DNA of 58,529 nucleotides from Bacteroidaceae bacterium. GTDB taxonomy: Bacteria > Bacteroidota > Bacteroidia > Bacteroidales > Bacteroidaceae. The notes beneath the pieces were generated by a model that worked only from the letters and a program-made list of their open reading frames with translations, was not told the DNA's origin and ran no database searches. Every line of letters starts with the position of its first letter. The first letter of the stretch is position 1. The stretch covers positions 1 to 58,529 of the forward strand of contig JAGAQH010000040.1 in NCBI GenBank assembly GCA_017622815.1. The letters run 5' to 3'. Positions 18,919 through 26,331 of the stretch are shown here, piece by piece. Made by a program: the position numbers and the translations under genes.

Positions 18919-19355
18919 TACTCTTCTACTTTATGACGGAAAACGTCAATGAGCGGTGTTTCCGTTACACTGATAATCTTGTAGTCCCCCAGTGTGCCCT
19001 GCATGCCCTTTTCCAGGGTTTCTATGGCATTCTTCAGGTCGGTGGCCTGTACCAGGTCTGTCTGTGTGATGACCTTCTCCTTCTCGCTCTTTTCGTCGAA
19101 GGAGATGAAACCAACCTTCACGCGATACCAGCGGTCGGCATTCAGGTCTTCGTTCTCGAAGAGTTCTGCTATGCGTGCACGCTTGATGTCGCTTACCACG
19201 AACTCTCCGCTCATAAAGGGTTCCATCTCCTTGGTTATGGTTTCCTCTGCTTCCGTGAAACTGAGGGCGTCCACCAGATATGCTTCCTTTGTTGACTTGA
19301 TAAGACCGTTTTCCTGTGTCTTGTCGTATTGTACTTTACATTCAAACCATTCCAT
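18918..19355 (-). CDS. DUF4494 domain-containing protein
   Basis: A 145-residue soluble protein of the Bacteroidetes-specific DUF4494 family (EWFECKVQYDKTQENG at the start, QTDLVQATDLKNAIETLEKGM in the middle). No signal peptide or membrane segment. Function unknown. The stop codon overlaps the ATG of the PLP-homeostasis gene (TAATG), so the two form a translationally coupled pair; the partnership is frequent enough in the phylum to suggest a shared role, but that is inference. Confidence 0.82.
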   Translation of the reverse strand: MEWFECKVQYDKTQENGLIKSTKEAYLVDALSFTEAEETITKEMEPFMSGEFVVSDIKRARIAELFENEDLNADRWYRVKVGFISFDEKSEKEKVITQTDLVQATDLKNAIETLEKGMQGTLGDYKIISVTETPLIDVFRHKVEE

Positions 19356-19429
19356 AGTAGTGTATATATTATATTAATAAGGTGTGTTTGTGTTCTTGAG
19401 TTTTGTGGGTCCGGTGCGGAAACCCCGGC

Positions 19430-19540
19430 GGACCCACCCCCTTACCCCTCCACAAGGGAGGGGAGCATAATGCTCAGAATATCTAACTTGTATGATGTAA
19501 CTACTCCCTCCCATACAGGGGAGGGTTGGGGAGGGGTCCG
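19430..19540. repeat. CCCTCCC-hairpin repeats
   Basis: Two G/C hairpins: CCCCTCC at 19445-19451 with GGAGGGG at 19457-19463, and CCCTCCC at 19506-19512 with GGGAGGG at 19519-19525, followed by TTGGGGAGGGGTCCG. The same element, in the other orientation, follows the LMW phosphatase gene at 41824-41860. The second copy forms the last codons of the YgiQ gene. This is a dispersed repeat family. Confidence 0.75.
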
Positions 19541-21387
19541 CCCTTTCCGTTTTCCGTTTTAACCTTTCCGTTTTCCGTTTTCCGTTTTCCGTTGAAGAAG
19601 AAGGATTTCTGCCGTTTCTTCTCCTCCGGGTCATGTTCGCAGAAGACCTGCTCCATGGTGTAGGGATGATAGCCTGTGGCGAATATTGTGGTTGCCACGG
19701 TGAGCGGCGTGGGGGTGAAGTCCTGCACCTGGTCGGTCTCCAGTCCCAGGCTCCTCGTCTCCCGCGACAGGTTTTCCATATCGCGGATGGTGCATCCCGG
19801 GTGTGAAGAGATGAAGTAGGGTATTATCTGCTGTTTAAGTCCCGCCTCTCTGTTTGTCCTGTCAAAGATGCTCTTGAACTGGTGGAACAGGGCAAAGGAG
19901 GGCTTGCGCATTATGTACAGCACATGGTCCTCGGTGTGCTCGGGAGCCACCTTCAGCCTGCCAGACACATGACGGGTAATCAGTTCGCGGGTGTACTCGC
20001 GTGCCGCCCGGTTCAGGTTCTCGTCCTTCCAGTTGTGCAGAAGCATGTCATACCTCACACCGCTGCTTATGTAACTACGCTTTATGCCGGGCATGGCGTC
20101 CACGGCACGGTAAATGTCCAGAAGCGGACGGTGGTCGCCGTTCAGGTTGGGGCATATCTGCGGATGTATGCACGAGGGGCGGCAGCACTTCTGGCAGGCC
20201 TTCAGGTTCTTGCCCTGCATCATGTACATGTTTGCGCTGGGTCCTCCCAGGTCGCTCAGGTTTCCGCGGAAGTCCGGCATCTTCGTTATCTTCTCCACCT
20301 CGCGCAGGATGCTCTCTTTGGAGCGGCTCATGATGAACTTGCCCTGGTGCGCCGATATGGTGCAGAAGGCACATCCTCCGAAGCATCCCCGGTGCATGTT
20401 CACCGAGAACTTTATCATGTCGTATGCCGGTATGCGCTTCCCCTTGTATTTGGGGTGCGGCATCCGTGTATAGGGCAGGTCGAAACTATGGTCCAGTTCC
20501 TCGGTTGTGAGAGGAGGGTAGGGCGGATTCACCACAACGTATTTGCCTCGTGTCTTCTGTATCAGGCGCGAGGCGTCCATCTTGTTGCTTTCCTCCTCCA
20601 CGTGACGGAAGTTCTCGGCATGGAATCTGGGGTTCTTCAGACATTCTTCGTAGGAGTGCAGGACAATGTCCCCCGGCTCTGCACTTACCTTGTCGGCCAG
20701 GACAACGGTCTGCGGCAACGGCTCGCCTTCTATCACGGCACGGCGGAAGGCCAGGCGTGTCATCAGGGTTTCGCCCGTCAGGCTGTCATACTCAAGACTC
20801 TCGTCGTACGTCTCCATGAAGGCTTCCAGGCGGTTCACCAGTTCCTGGTTCACCTTGTCGCCCATGCCGTAGGTTATCATGTCGGCACCGGAGTCCGCCA
20901 GTATGGAGGGACGTATGCTCTCCTGCCAATAGTCGTAGTGCGCCACACGCCTTAGCGAAGCCTCTATTCCCCCGAGCACCACGGGCACATCGGGGTACAG
21001 TTGTCTCAGGCATTGCGTGTAGACTATGGTAGGGTATTCGGGGCGCATGTCGTGCCTGCCGTCGGGCGAGTAAGCGTCCTCGCTCCTCAGGCGGCGTGCG
21101 GCCGTGTACTTGTTCACCATCGAGTCCATGCACCCGGGACTGATGCCGAAGAACAGGCGCGGACGTCCCAGGCGCTTGAAGTCGCGCAGGTCACCGTGCC
21201 AGTCGGGTTGCGGCACTATGCACACGCGCAGACCTGCCGCCTCCAACAGTCTGCCCACCACGGCCACGCCAAACGAGGGGTGGTCCACATAGGCATCGCC
21301 CGAGAACAGAATCACGTCGGCGCGGTCCCATCCGCGGAGGTCCATCTCCTTGCGCGTCGTTGGCAACCAGTCACTCAGTTGGTACAT
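19501..21387 (-). CDS. YgiQ-family radical SAM protein
   Basis: A 628-residue radical SAM enzyme of the YgiQ family (UPF0313), substrate unknown. The N-terminal domain opens with YQLSDWLPTTRKEMDLRGWD; the iron-sulfur cluster ligands are in GCFGGCAFCTIS (CxxxCxxC); a second cysteine-rich stretch CQKCCRPSCIHPQICPN follows; the DUF3362-type C-terminal region ends near YHPYTMEQVF. The final 30 or so residues (598-628) are not family sequence: they are encoded by dispersed repeats (ENGK/KTENGK reading of GGAAAACGG units, then PLPNPP from a CCCTCCC hairpin), so the ancestral stop was lost. It overlaps the upstream small gene by 17 nt. Confidence 0.92.
   Translation of the reverse strand: MYQLSDWLPTTRKEMDLRGWDRADVILFSGDAYVDHPSFGVAVVGRLLEAAGLRVCIVPQPDWHGDLRDFKRLGRPRLFFGISPGCMDSMVNKYTAARRLRSEDAYSPDGRHDMRPEYPTIVYTQCLRQLYPDVPVVLGGIEASLRRVAHYDYWQESIRPSILADSGADMITYGMGDKVNQELVNRLEAFMETYDESLEYDSLTGETLMTRLAFRRAVIEGEPLPQTVVLADKVSAEPGDIVLHSYEECLKNPRFHAENFRHVEEESNKMDASRLIQKTRGKYVVVNPPYPPLTTEELDHSFDLPYTRMPHPKYKGKRIPAYDMIKFSVNMHRGCFGGCAFCTISAHQGKFIMSRSKESILREVEKITKMPDFRGNLSDLGGPSANMYMMQGKNLKACQKCCRPSCIHPQICPNLNGDHRPLLDIYRAVDAMPGIKRSYISSGVRYDMLLHNWKDENLNRAAREYTRELITRHVSGRLKVAPEHTEDHVLYIMRKPSFALFHQFKSIFDRTNREAGLKQQIIPYFISSHPGCTIRDMENLSRETRSLGLETDQVQDFTPTPLTVATTIFATGYHPYTMEQVFCEHDPEEKKRQKSFFFNGKRKTENGKVKTENGKGGPLPNPPLYGRE
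19544..19593. repeat. Dispersed TTTTCCG repeat, copy A
   Basis: Six to seven tandem TTTTCCG/TTTAACC heptamers. Related tracts are at 21981-22064, 25641-25776, 30562-30598, 41861-41949 and 51797-51867. This copy lies inside the 3' end of the YgiQ reading frame. Confidence 0.85.
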
Positions 21388-21688
21388 TTGCGGCTATCTT
21401 ATCCTTTTGCCAATCCAGGTACAGAAGAATCAGTTGGTGCAGGGCCAGAGCCTTCATGTTCTCGTGGAAGACAACGTCCTTGGCCAGATTGACGAGTTCC
21501 GCCTCACCTCCGGTGCGCTCCAGCAGGGCGCGCAGGTTCAGTTGCAGTTTCTGCAGAATCATCTCGTCCACAATGCCGTTGCTATCCAGCAGGTTGCTGA
21601 AGAGATAGTATTTGTCTATCGTCTCCAGATGCTCGTCGGTGATAGCCATTGTGCGGCTGCCTTTCATATTGCAAATTATTCTGTACAT
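21371..21688 (-). CDS. Small hypothetical protein upstream of ygiQ
   Basis: A 105-residue soluble, helix-rich protein with no family I recognise (conserved-looking core TIDKYYLFSNLLDSNGIVDEMILQKLQLNLRALLE is described only by position, residues 20-54). An upstream promoter (21720-21751) excludes the ATG at 21718, because it would lie before the transcript. ATG 21688 is my choice; ATG 21649 is also credible. The 3' end overlaps the YgiQ start by 17 nt, so the two are co-transcribed and probably coupled. Confidence 0.6.
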   Translation of the reverse strand: MYRIICNMKGSRTMAITDEHLETIDKYYLFSNLLDSNGIVDEMILQKLQLNLRALLERTGGEAELVNLAKDVVFHENMKALALHQLILLYLDWQKDKIAANVPTE

Positions 21689-21719
21689 AAGAATCGTTCC
21701 TTTACTATTTTTTAGCATA

Positions 21720-21751
21720 CAAAGGTATAAAATAATAATAGAAAATGCAAG
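21720..21751 (-). promoter_or_regulatory. Promoter of the small gene-ygiQ operon
   Basis: Minus-strand CTTG (21748-21751) and TACCTTTG (21720-21727) are 20 nt apart; start expected near 21714. Confidence 0.65.
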
Positions 21752-22150
21752 AGATTGGGGGAGGAACTTTGATGGGCGGTGGATGATTAACGGTTAGCGA
21801 TTAGCGATGAACATTTCTTTTCTCTTGCCTCTGTGTCCTCTGCGCTCTTTGCGTGCAAAATTAATCACCTTAACCGCTCTCAAACAAACCTCACGCAGAG
21901 GACGCAGAGTTCCATAGCAAACTACGCTATCGCTGGATTAGTCGCTCGCGATGCGCGACAGAGAAGGCAGAGGCAAGAGAAATGGAAAACGGAAATGTGA
22001 AAACGGAAAACGGAAAACGGAAAGGTATTCGGAGTATTCGGAGTATTCGGAAAACGTAACACGGAACACCCAACAGTAGGGACACGGCATGCCGTGTCCG
22101 AAGAACAAGAGTATAAGCGGACTCGGCATGCCGAGTCCCTACATCCCCGC
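21752..22150. repeat. Repeat-dense intergenic region with REP-like palindromes
   Basis: No gene seen. Contents: inverted CCTCTGYGTCCTCTGCG-type blocks (21827-21855 and 21892-21909); GGAAAACGG tract (21981-22022); three GTATTCGGA units (22025-22051); and two 20-bp perfect palindromes centred on GGCATGCC at 22080-22099 and 22119-22138. The palindromes are further enclosed by GTAGGGA (22076-22082) and TCCCTAC (22136-22142). The last pair looks like a REP-like doublet. Confidence 0.8.
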
Positions 22151-25099
22151 CTACTTCTCCCCGCACAGGAACTGGTATGAGGCGTTGATTATTGCCCTTC
22201 TTGTATCCTTGTTGTCAATCATTTCCAGGGGGAAACCGTAGGTTATGCACTTGTAGTCCTTGCCCTGGTAGGCCACGGCTCCCGATGTCTGCCTGATGGT
22301 TGTCTGCGGAATCTGCGTAACTATCTCGATGCCGTCTTCCCCGACGGACGTTTCGGTACGGTATGTGGTCTGCATTTCATTCAGCAGCAGGGTGGCAAAG
22401 GCGGTGCCGGTGGGCTGTATGGCATTCACGCGCGCTGTGGTGTAGACGTGCGGATTGGGCTGGGAGGTCAGTGCGAACTCCGTGCCCATGCCTGTTACCT
22501 TCATGCTGTCTGTGGGCACACGGTCGGCATGGAGGTATTTCAGCACGTTGAAGGCGAAATCCCTTTGCTCTGCCGTCCGCAGGTCCTCTCCCACGTAGGC
22601 TCCGCTTGTCAGCACGCTTCCGCCCCGGGCGGTGTATGCCGTCAGTGCCTGCTGGAGGTACTCGGGGAAGGTCTGGTACTGGCGGTGCGAGTATCCGTCG
22701 AAGCGCTGGGCGCCGAGGATGAGGTCCACCATGCGGTACTTGCTGATGTCCAGTTGGGGTATGGCGGAGACCATGCACGAGGATATGGCCAGGTCTCGCT
22801 TTGCCCTGTGTTCCCCGTCCAGAAGGAGCAGGTCCCCGGCATGCAGGGCAGGGTAGTCGAAGGTGTTGCCGGCCACGGGCATGCCGTTGAGGTCGTAGAC
22901 GCTGGTGTTGCTGATGTAGGCCACTCCTGGGTCCTGCTTCATGTCGAAACCGCGCAGGGTGTCGCAGTCCACGGCCTGTGCGGCGGCAAGGCGCTCGAAT
23001 CCGTTTACTATCATCACCTGTGCGGCACCCTTGTCATAGGGGATGCGGGCGCACACCTCCTCGCTCTTCAGGCTGCTTCCGCCATCGTTAAGCGCGGCTA
23101 TGCGGAAGCGGTAGAGCACGCCGGGGGTGGCGTTTATGTTCACCTTGTTGGCGTTCACCACGGTGCCGTTGTCCCAGCCACGGTCGTTCTGCTTTATATA
23201 GATTATGTAGGATGTGGGAATGGCCGAGGGCTCCAGAGGGTCGGCCTGCGGGTTCCAGGACAGGGTGATGACCTTCTCCCTGGTGTCGGCCACGGCAGAG
23301 AGGTCGCGCACGGGCAGAGGCTGCACCACGGGTGCCGTCTTCCTCTGGTGCACAGAGGCGTTGTACCTGAGTATGGACTTGTAGATGGCGCGGGCGATGA
23401 TGAACTTGCAGTAGGGATCGTGCGCCACGAGCATGTCGGCATAGTTCTGGTGCGACAGTACCTCCAGTATCATGGAGGGCACCTGCGGTTCGCGGCTTTC
23501 GGAGTAGTTGCGGTCAAACAGGGAGCGTCTGGTCCAGTTGCCCAGGTGCAGTGTCAGGTCCTTGTGTATCTGCGCAAGCATGCCGTCGGCAAAGTCGCGG
23601 CTGGCCAGGCGGGACATGCCAGTGGCCAGTTGCTTGTCGTAGTATTGCGTGGTGTAGACTCCGAGGGTGCCTATGATGTCCATGTTGTTCCTGAGTCCTG
23701 CATCCGTGTGCACGCCGATGGCCAGTTCCAGCGGCACGCCCAGGCCGGGCATGGTGTCGTTGGGCACGAAGGCGGAACCCCGGGCCATGTGGTTCATGCC
23801 GTGTCCGCGTGCGTTGATGTCGTCGGCATAGTCGTTTTCTCCGTCCTTGGTGCTGTAGATGCTGTATGGCGCTCCCGCCCAATGCATGTAGTACCTGGCG
23901 CCCTCCAGATAGCGCGGCAGGCCGCTTATCTTCTGGTACTCCTCGCCGGCTTCTCCACGCTCTATGTTGCCCATGCCGCCGCCGAACCGGACGGCATCGG
24001 CCGTGACGTGCCCGCGATGGCTGCTATGGTTGGTCAGGCTCACGGAGCCGTCCAGGCTCTGCCCCTTGCTGAACTCGTATGTGCCCAGGTAGACCCACGT
24101 TCCGCCGCCCATGCGCTGGTTTACGCGCACCTGAGTCTGCACTCCCTTGTGCCTGATGTTGTAGACGGCATCGGGCACGCTGGTGGGCAGGGTCTTGTAG
24201 GACACGTACACGGCATACTCCCCGTCCTCGGGTATGTCCGGGGTCCAGGTGACGGTGGAGAGCCTCGAACTTTCGCTCTGTGCGTCGGCCACACGGGCCG
24301 TACCCTCCTCAAAGGGGTTCTGCTTGTCGCGGTAGAACTCGCGCCAGTGCGCAAACCCCGTTCCGCAATCCACCCATGCCCTGGGACCGTTGTCCTCGCG
24401 GTATGTGCCGCGGATGGTGGGACGGTCGTTGTCCACGATGACCTCGTTTGTCTGCGTGTCGCGCTCCCTGGGCGAAAAGACCACCGCACCGGCGTTTTCC
24501 AGCATCGGCATCAGGAAGGGCACCACGATGGTCTGTGTCAGAATGTCCTCGCATGTGCCGAAGAGTCCGGGGCGCTGCCATCTCCACTGGTCGGTACGGA
24601 AGTCGTAGTACCTGCCGTGACTTGCCCACACGGCCATGTGCCTGTCCTGCAATCCGTTGGGGATGGAGTATGGGCGGCTGAGCGGTGTGGTCCATGCGTT
24701 TTCCGGGTGGTTCACGCCTCCCCAGTATCTTGAGGAATCGGCCCGTTCCATGGTGCTGGCCGGCACAAGGTGCTCTATGGGGTAGCCGTTCACGGTGATG
24801 ACTATCTTCCACTTGTTGTAGGGGTGCGGTATGTACTCCCTGATGTCCTGGTATATGGTGGCCACCAGTTCGTTGGTGAACGGCTGGCCGAGGAATATCT
24901 CGCTGACAGCAATCTCCACTTCCTTGCTCTGCGAGCGGAACAGGAGTTTCTCCACCTTGGCCTTGTCCCTGCAGGTGTAGGCCGGGTTTTCGTAGTTGGC
25001 AAAGTAAGTGCCCAACCGCTTCTTCACTGTTCTTGTGGGTTGGGCATATGCAAATGTTGCCATCATGGCAACGAGTATGTATGTCAGTAGTCTCTGCAT
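22151..25099 (-). CDS. Secreted amidase-like protein with golvesin-like and FN3 domains
   Basis: A 982-residue exported protein. A signal peptide ends around AYAQP (residue 20). An N-acetylmuramoyl-L-alanine amidase (Amidase_3-like) fold appears split: candidate zinc ligands are His in VWASHGRYY and in IGVHTDAGLRN, with a Glu in PSMILEVLSHQNYADM. Between these is a golvesin C-terminal-like carbohydrate-binding segment (WTPDIPEDGEYAVYVSY to HVTADAVRFGGG). A fibronectin type III domain follows (about residues 610-690), then an FN-linked C-terminal domain. Homologues are often labelled xanthan lyase, a poor name. Likely role: peptidoglycan or polysaccharide hydrolysis in the periplasm. It is coupled to the upstream acyltransferase by a TGATG overlap. 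Confidence 0.75.
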   Translation of the reverse strand: MQRLLTYILVAMMATFAYAQPTRTVKKRLGTYFANYENPAYTCRDKAKVEKLLFRSQSKEVEIAVSEIFLGQPFTNELVATIYQDIREYIPHPYNKWKIVITVNGYPIEHLVPASTMERADSSRYWGGVNHPENAWTTPLSRPYSIPNGLQDRHMAVWASHGRYYDFRTDQWRWQRPGLFGTCEDILTQTIVVPFLMPMLENAGAVVFSPRERDTQTNEVIVDNDRPTIRGTYREDNGPRAWVDCGTGFAHWREFYRDKQNPFEEGTARVADAQSESSRLSTVTWTPDIPEDGEYAVYVSYKTLPTSVPDAVYNIRHKGVQTQVRVNQRMGGGTWVYLGTYEFSKGQSLDGSVSLTNHSSHRGHVTADAVRFGGGMGNIERGEAGEEYQKISGLPRYLEGARYYMHWAGAPYSIYSTKDGENDYADDINARGHGMNHMARGSAFVPNDTMPGLGVPLELAIGVHTDAGLRNNMDIIGTLGVYTTQYYDKQLATGMSRLASRDFADGMLAQIHKDLTLHLGNWTRRSLFDRNYSESREPQVPSMILEVLSHQNYADMLVAHDPYCKFIIARAIYKSILRYNASVHQRKTAPVVQPLPVRDLSAVADTREKVITLSWNPQADPLEPSAIPTSYIIYIKQNDRGWDNGTVVNANKVNINATPGVLYRFRIAALNDGGSSLKSEEVCARIPYDKGAAQVMIVNGFERLAAAQAVDCDTLRGFDMKQDPGVAYISNTSVYDLNGMPVAGNTFDYPALHAGDLLLLDGEHRAKRDLAISSCMVSAIPQLDISKYRMVDLILGAQRFDGYSHRQYQTFPEYLQQALTAYTARGGSVLTSGAYVGEDLRTAEQRDFAFNVLKYLHADRVPTDSMKVTGMGTEFALTSQPNPHVYTTARVNAIQPTGTAFATLLLNEMQTTYRTETSVGEDGIEIVTQIPQTTIRQTSGAVAYQGKDYKCITYGFPLEMIDNKDTRRAIINASYQFLCGEK

Positions 25100-25638
25100 C
25101 AGATCTTGAATTTCTCGGGGTGACGGCCTGTAAACTCCTTGAAGTAGGCCTTTATCTCAGCCATGTCATTCTCCACATTTCCAGTTGGTAAGAATGTGCG
25201 TGTGCATTTCACCAGTTTGCGCTCGTAGTCCAGTCCGTAGAGCAGGATGGGCAGGTTTGCCTTCAGGGCAATGTAGTAGAAGCCCCTTTTCCACTCGGTG
25301 GTGGGCTTGCGCGTGCCCTCCGGGGTGATGCACAGGCGGAAGGTGTCCATTTCCAGGGCCTTCTGTGCGGCTATGTCCGTCATGCCCTGCTTCTTGTTGC
25401 GGTACACGGGAATGCCACCCAATTTGCGCATCAGTATGCCCAGGGGCCAGAAGAACCATTCCTTCTTCATCAGGAAGTTGCACGTAAAGCCCTTGGCATG
25501 GCAATAGAGCATGCCTATGATGAAGTCCATGTTGCTGGTATGCGGTGCCAGTGCAATGATGTACTTCTTGGGGAAGGGTTCGGTGACCTCCTCCCTGTAT
25601 CCCATCCATCCGAACAGTATTTTATGGTAGATGTTCAT
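25099..25638 (-). CDS. 1-acylglycerol-3-phosphate acyltransferase-like protein
   Basis: A 179-residue PlsC-superfamily acyltransferase. The catalytic HxxxxD motif is HTSNMD, and the substrate-phosphate motif is PEGTRKP. The fold then runs to KFKI. It probably acylates lysophosphatidate or a related lipid at the membrane. The reading frame stays open upstream to 25770, but those 44 codons come from the dispersed GGAAAACGG/TATTCGGAG repeats (giving TPNTPSNPNTPNTPKT), so I start at ATG 25638 (MNIYHKILFGW). Its TGA overlaps the ATG of the amidase-like gene. Confidence 0.8.
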   Translation of the reverse strand: MNIYHKILFGWMGYREEVTEPFPKKYIIALAPHTSNMDFIIGMLYCHAKGFTCNFLMKKEWFFWPLGILMRKLGGIPVYRNKKQGMTDIAAQKALEMDTFRLCITPEGTRKPTTEWKRGFYYIALKANLPILLYGLDYERKLVKCTRTFLPTGNVENDMAEIKAYFKEFTGRHPEKFKI

Positions 25639-25640
25639 GT

Positions 25641-25776
25641 TGAAATCGGAAATCGGAAAGGTGAAAACGGGAAGCGGAAAGGTTTTCGGAGTATTCGGAG
25701 TATTCGGATTACTCGGAGTATTCGGAGTCCTCAGACTCCCCTGCCACCCCAGAGTTTTCCGTTTTGACATTTCCGT
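25641..25776. repeat. Dispersed repeat, copy C
   Basis: GGAAA/CGG units (25647-25682), then GGAGTATTC/GGATTACTC nonamers (25686-25730), then TTTTCCGTTTTGACATTTCCG (25754-25775). It occupies the gap between the acyltransferase start and the next gene. It keeps an open frame without encoding a conserved protein. Confidence 0.8.
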
Positions 25777-25780
25777 TCGT

Positions 25781-26044
25781 TCAAGCCAGTGCCTGTATGT
25801 CGTCTATAATGGCATCCGTGCGGTCCAGCAGGTCCTGGCGCAGTTTCTTGAAGAACTTCTTGCCGGCACCGGGCTGTACGTGTGATATGCGGCACACTAT
25901 GTCGGCCTGCATCATCAGTATGCTCTCCATCACGTTTGTCACGGCATCCTTGTCAACGTTCTCATAGTGGTTCAGTGCTATGCACTCGGCAAAGAGTTCG
26001 CCACAAAGGTTGTTTACGCATTTCTTGAGTTCACGTCTTTTCAT
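25781..26044 (-). CDS. Small helical hypothetical protein
   Basis: An 87-residue soluble, helical protein starting MKRRELKKCVNNLCGELFAEC. No family recognised with certainty; similar short proteins occur in Bacteroidales. The frame extends to 26104, but a promoter at 26094-26125 shows transcription starts near 26088, so ATG 26044 is used. It is divergent from pfp. Confidence 0.6.
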   Translation of the reverse strand: MKRRELKKCVNNLCGELFAECIALNHYENVDKDAVTNVMESILMMQADIVCRISHVQPGAGKKFFKKLRQDLLDRTDAIIDDIQALA

Positions 26045-26093
26045 AATGTAAAAGTGGTGTATGGTTTGTGTTATGATGTTTTGTTTCCAGTTG

Positions 26094-26125
26094 CTAAGGT
26101 ACATATTTATTTAGATATTGGCAAG
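26094..26125 (-). promoter_or_regulatory. Promoter of the 87-residue protein gene
   Basis: Minus-strand CTTG (26122-26125) and TACCTTAG (26094-26101), 20 nt apart; one mismatch in each box. Confidence 0.5.
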
Positions 26126-26181
26126 CGGATACTTCTATTTTATCTTATTTGCCGTTTTTTTTGCACTTGCTTGGGCGTTTC

Positions 26182-26213
26182 TTTGGTATTTCGCCCGCTT
26201 ATTCGTACCTTTG
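26182..26213 (+). promoter_or_regulatory. pfp promoter P1
   Basis: TTTG (26182-26185), 20-nt spacer, TACCTTTG (26206-26213). First copy of a 32-bp direct repeat; transcription start near 26219. Confidence 0.75.
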
Positions 26214-26255
26214 ACCACAGTCTTAGGTACTCGCGCTCGGAAATACTCAAATAAA

Positions 26256-26287
26256 TTTGGTATTTCGCTCGCTTATTCGTACCTTTG
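26256..26287 (+). promoter_or_regulatory. pfp promoter P2
   Basis: TTTG (26256-26259), 20-nt spacer, TACCTTTG (26280-26287). It differs from P1 at one base over 32 and lies 74 bp downstream. Transcription start near 26293, giving a leader of about 38 nt. Confidence 0.8.
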
Positions 26288-26331
26288 CTTTGCGAACATT
26301 GTACAACAACATTTAATAAATTTCAAGACAA

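Noticed and set aside
22448-24733. 761-codon plus-strand open frame
   Set aside because: It is antisense to the amidase-like gene, has low-complexity His/Val/Gly-rich translation, and no family motifs; GC-rich DNA keeps the opposite strand open.
25639-25770. 44-residue N-terminal extension of the acyltransferase
   Set aside because: It is made of dispersed-repeat translation (TPNTPSNP-like) and not family sequence.
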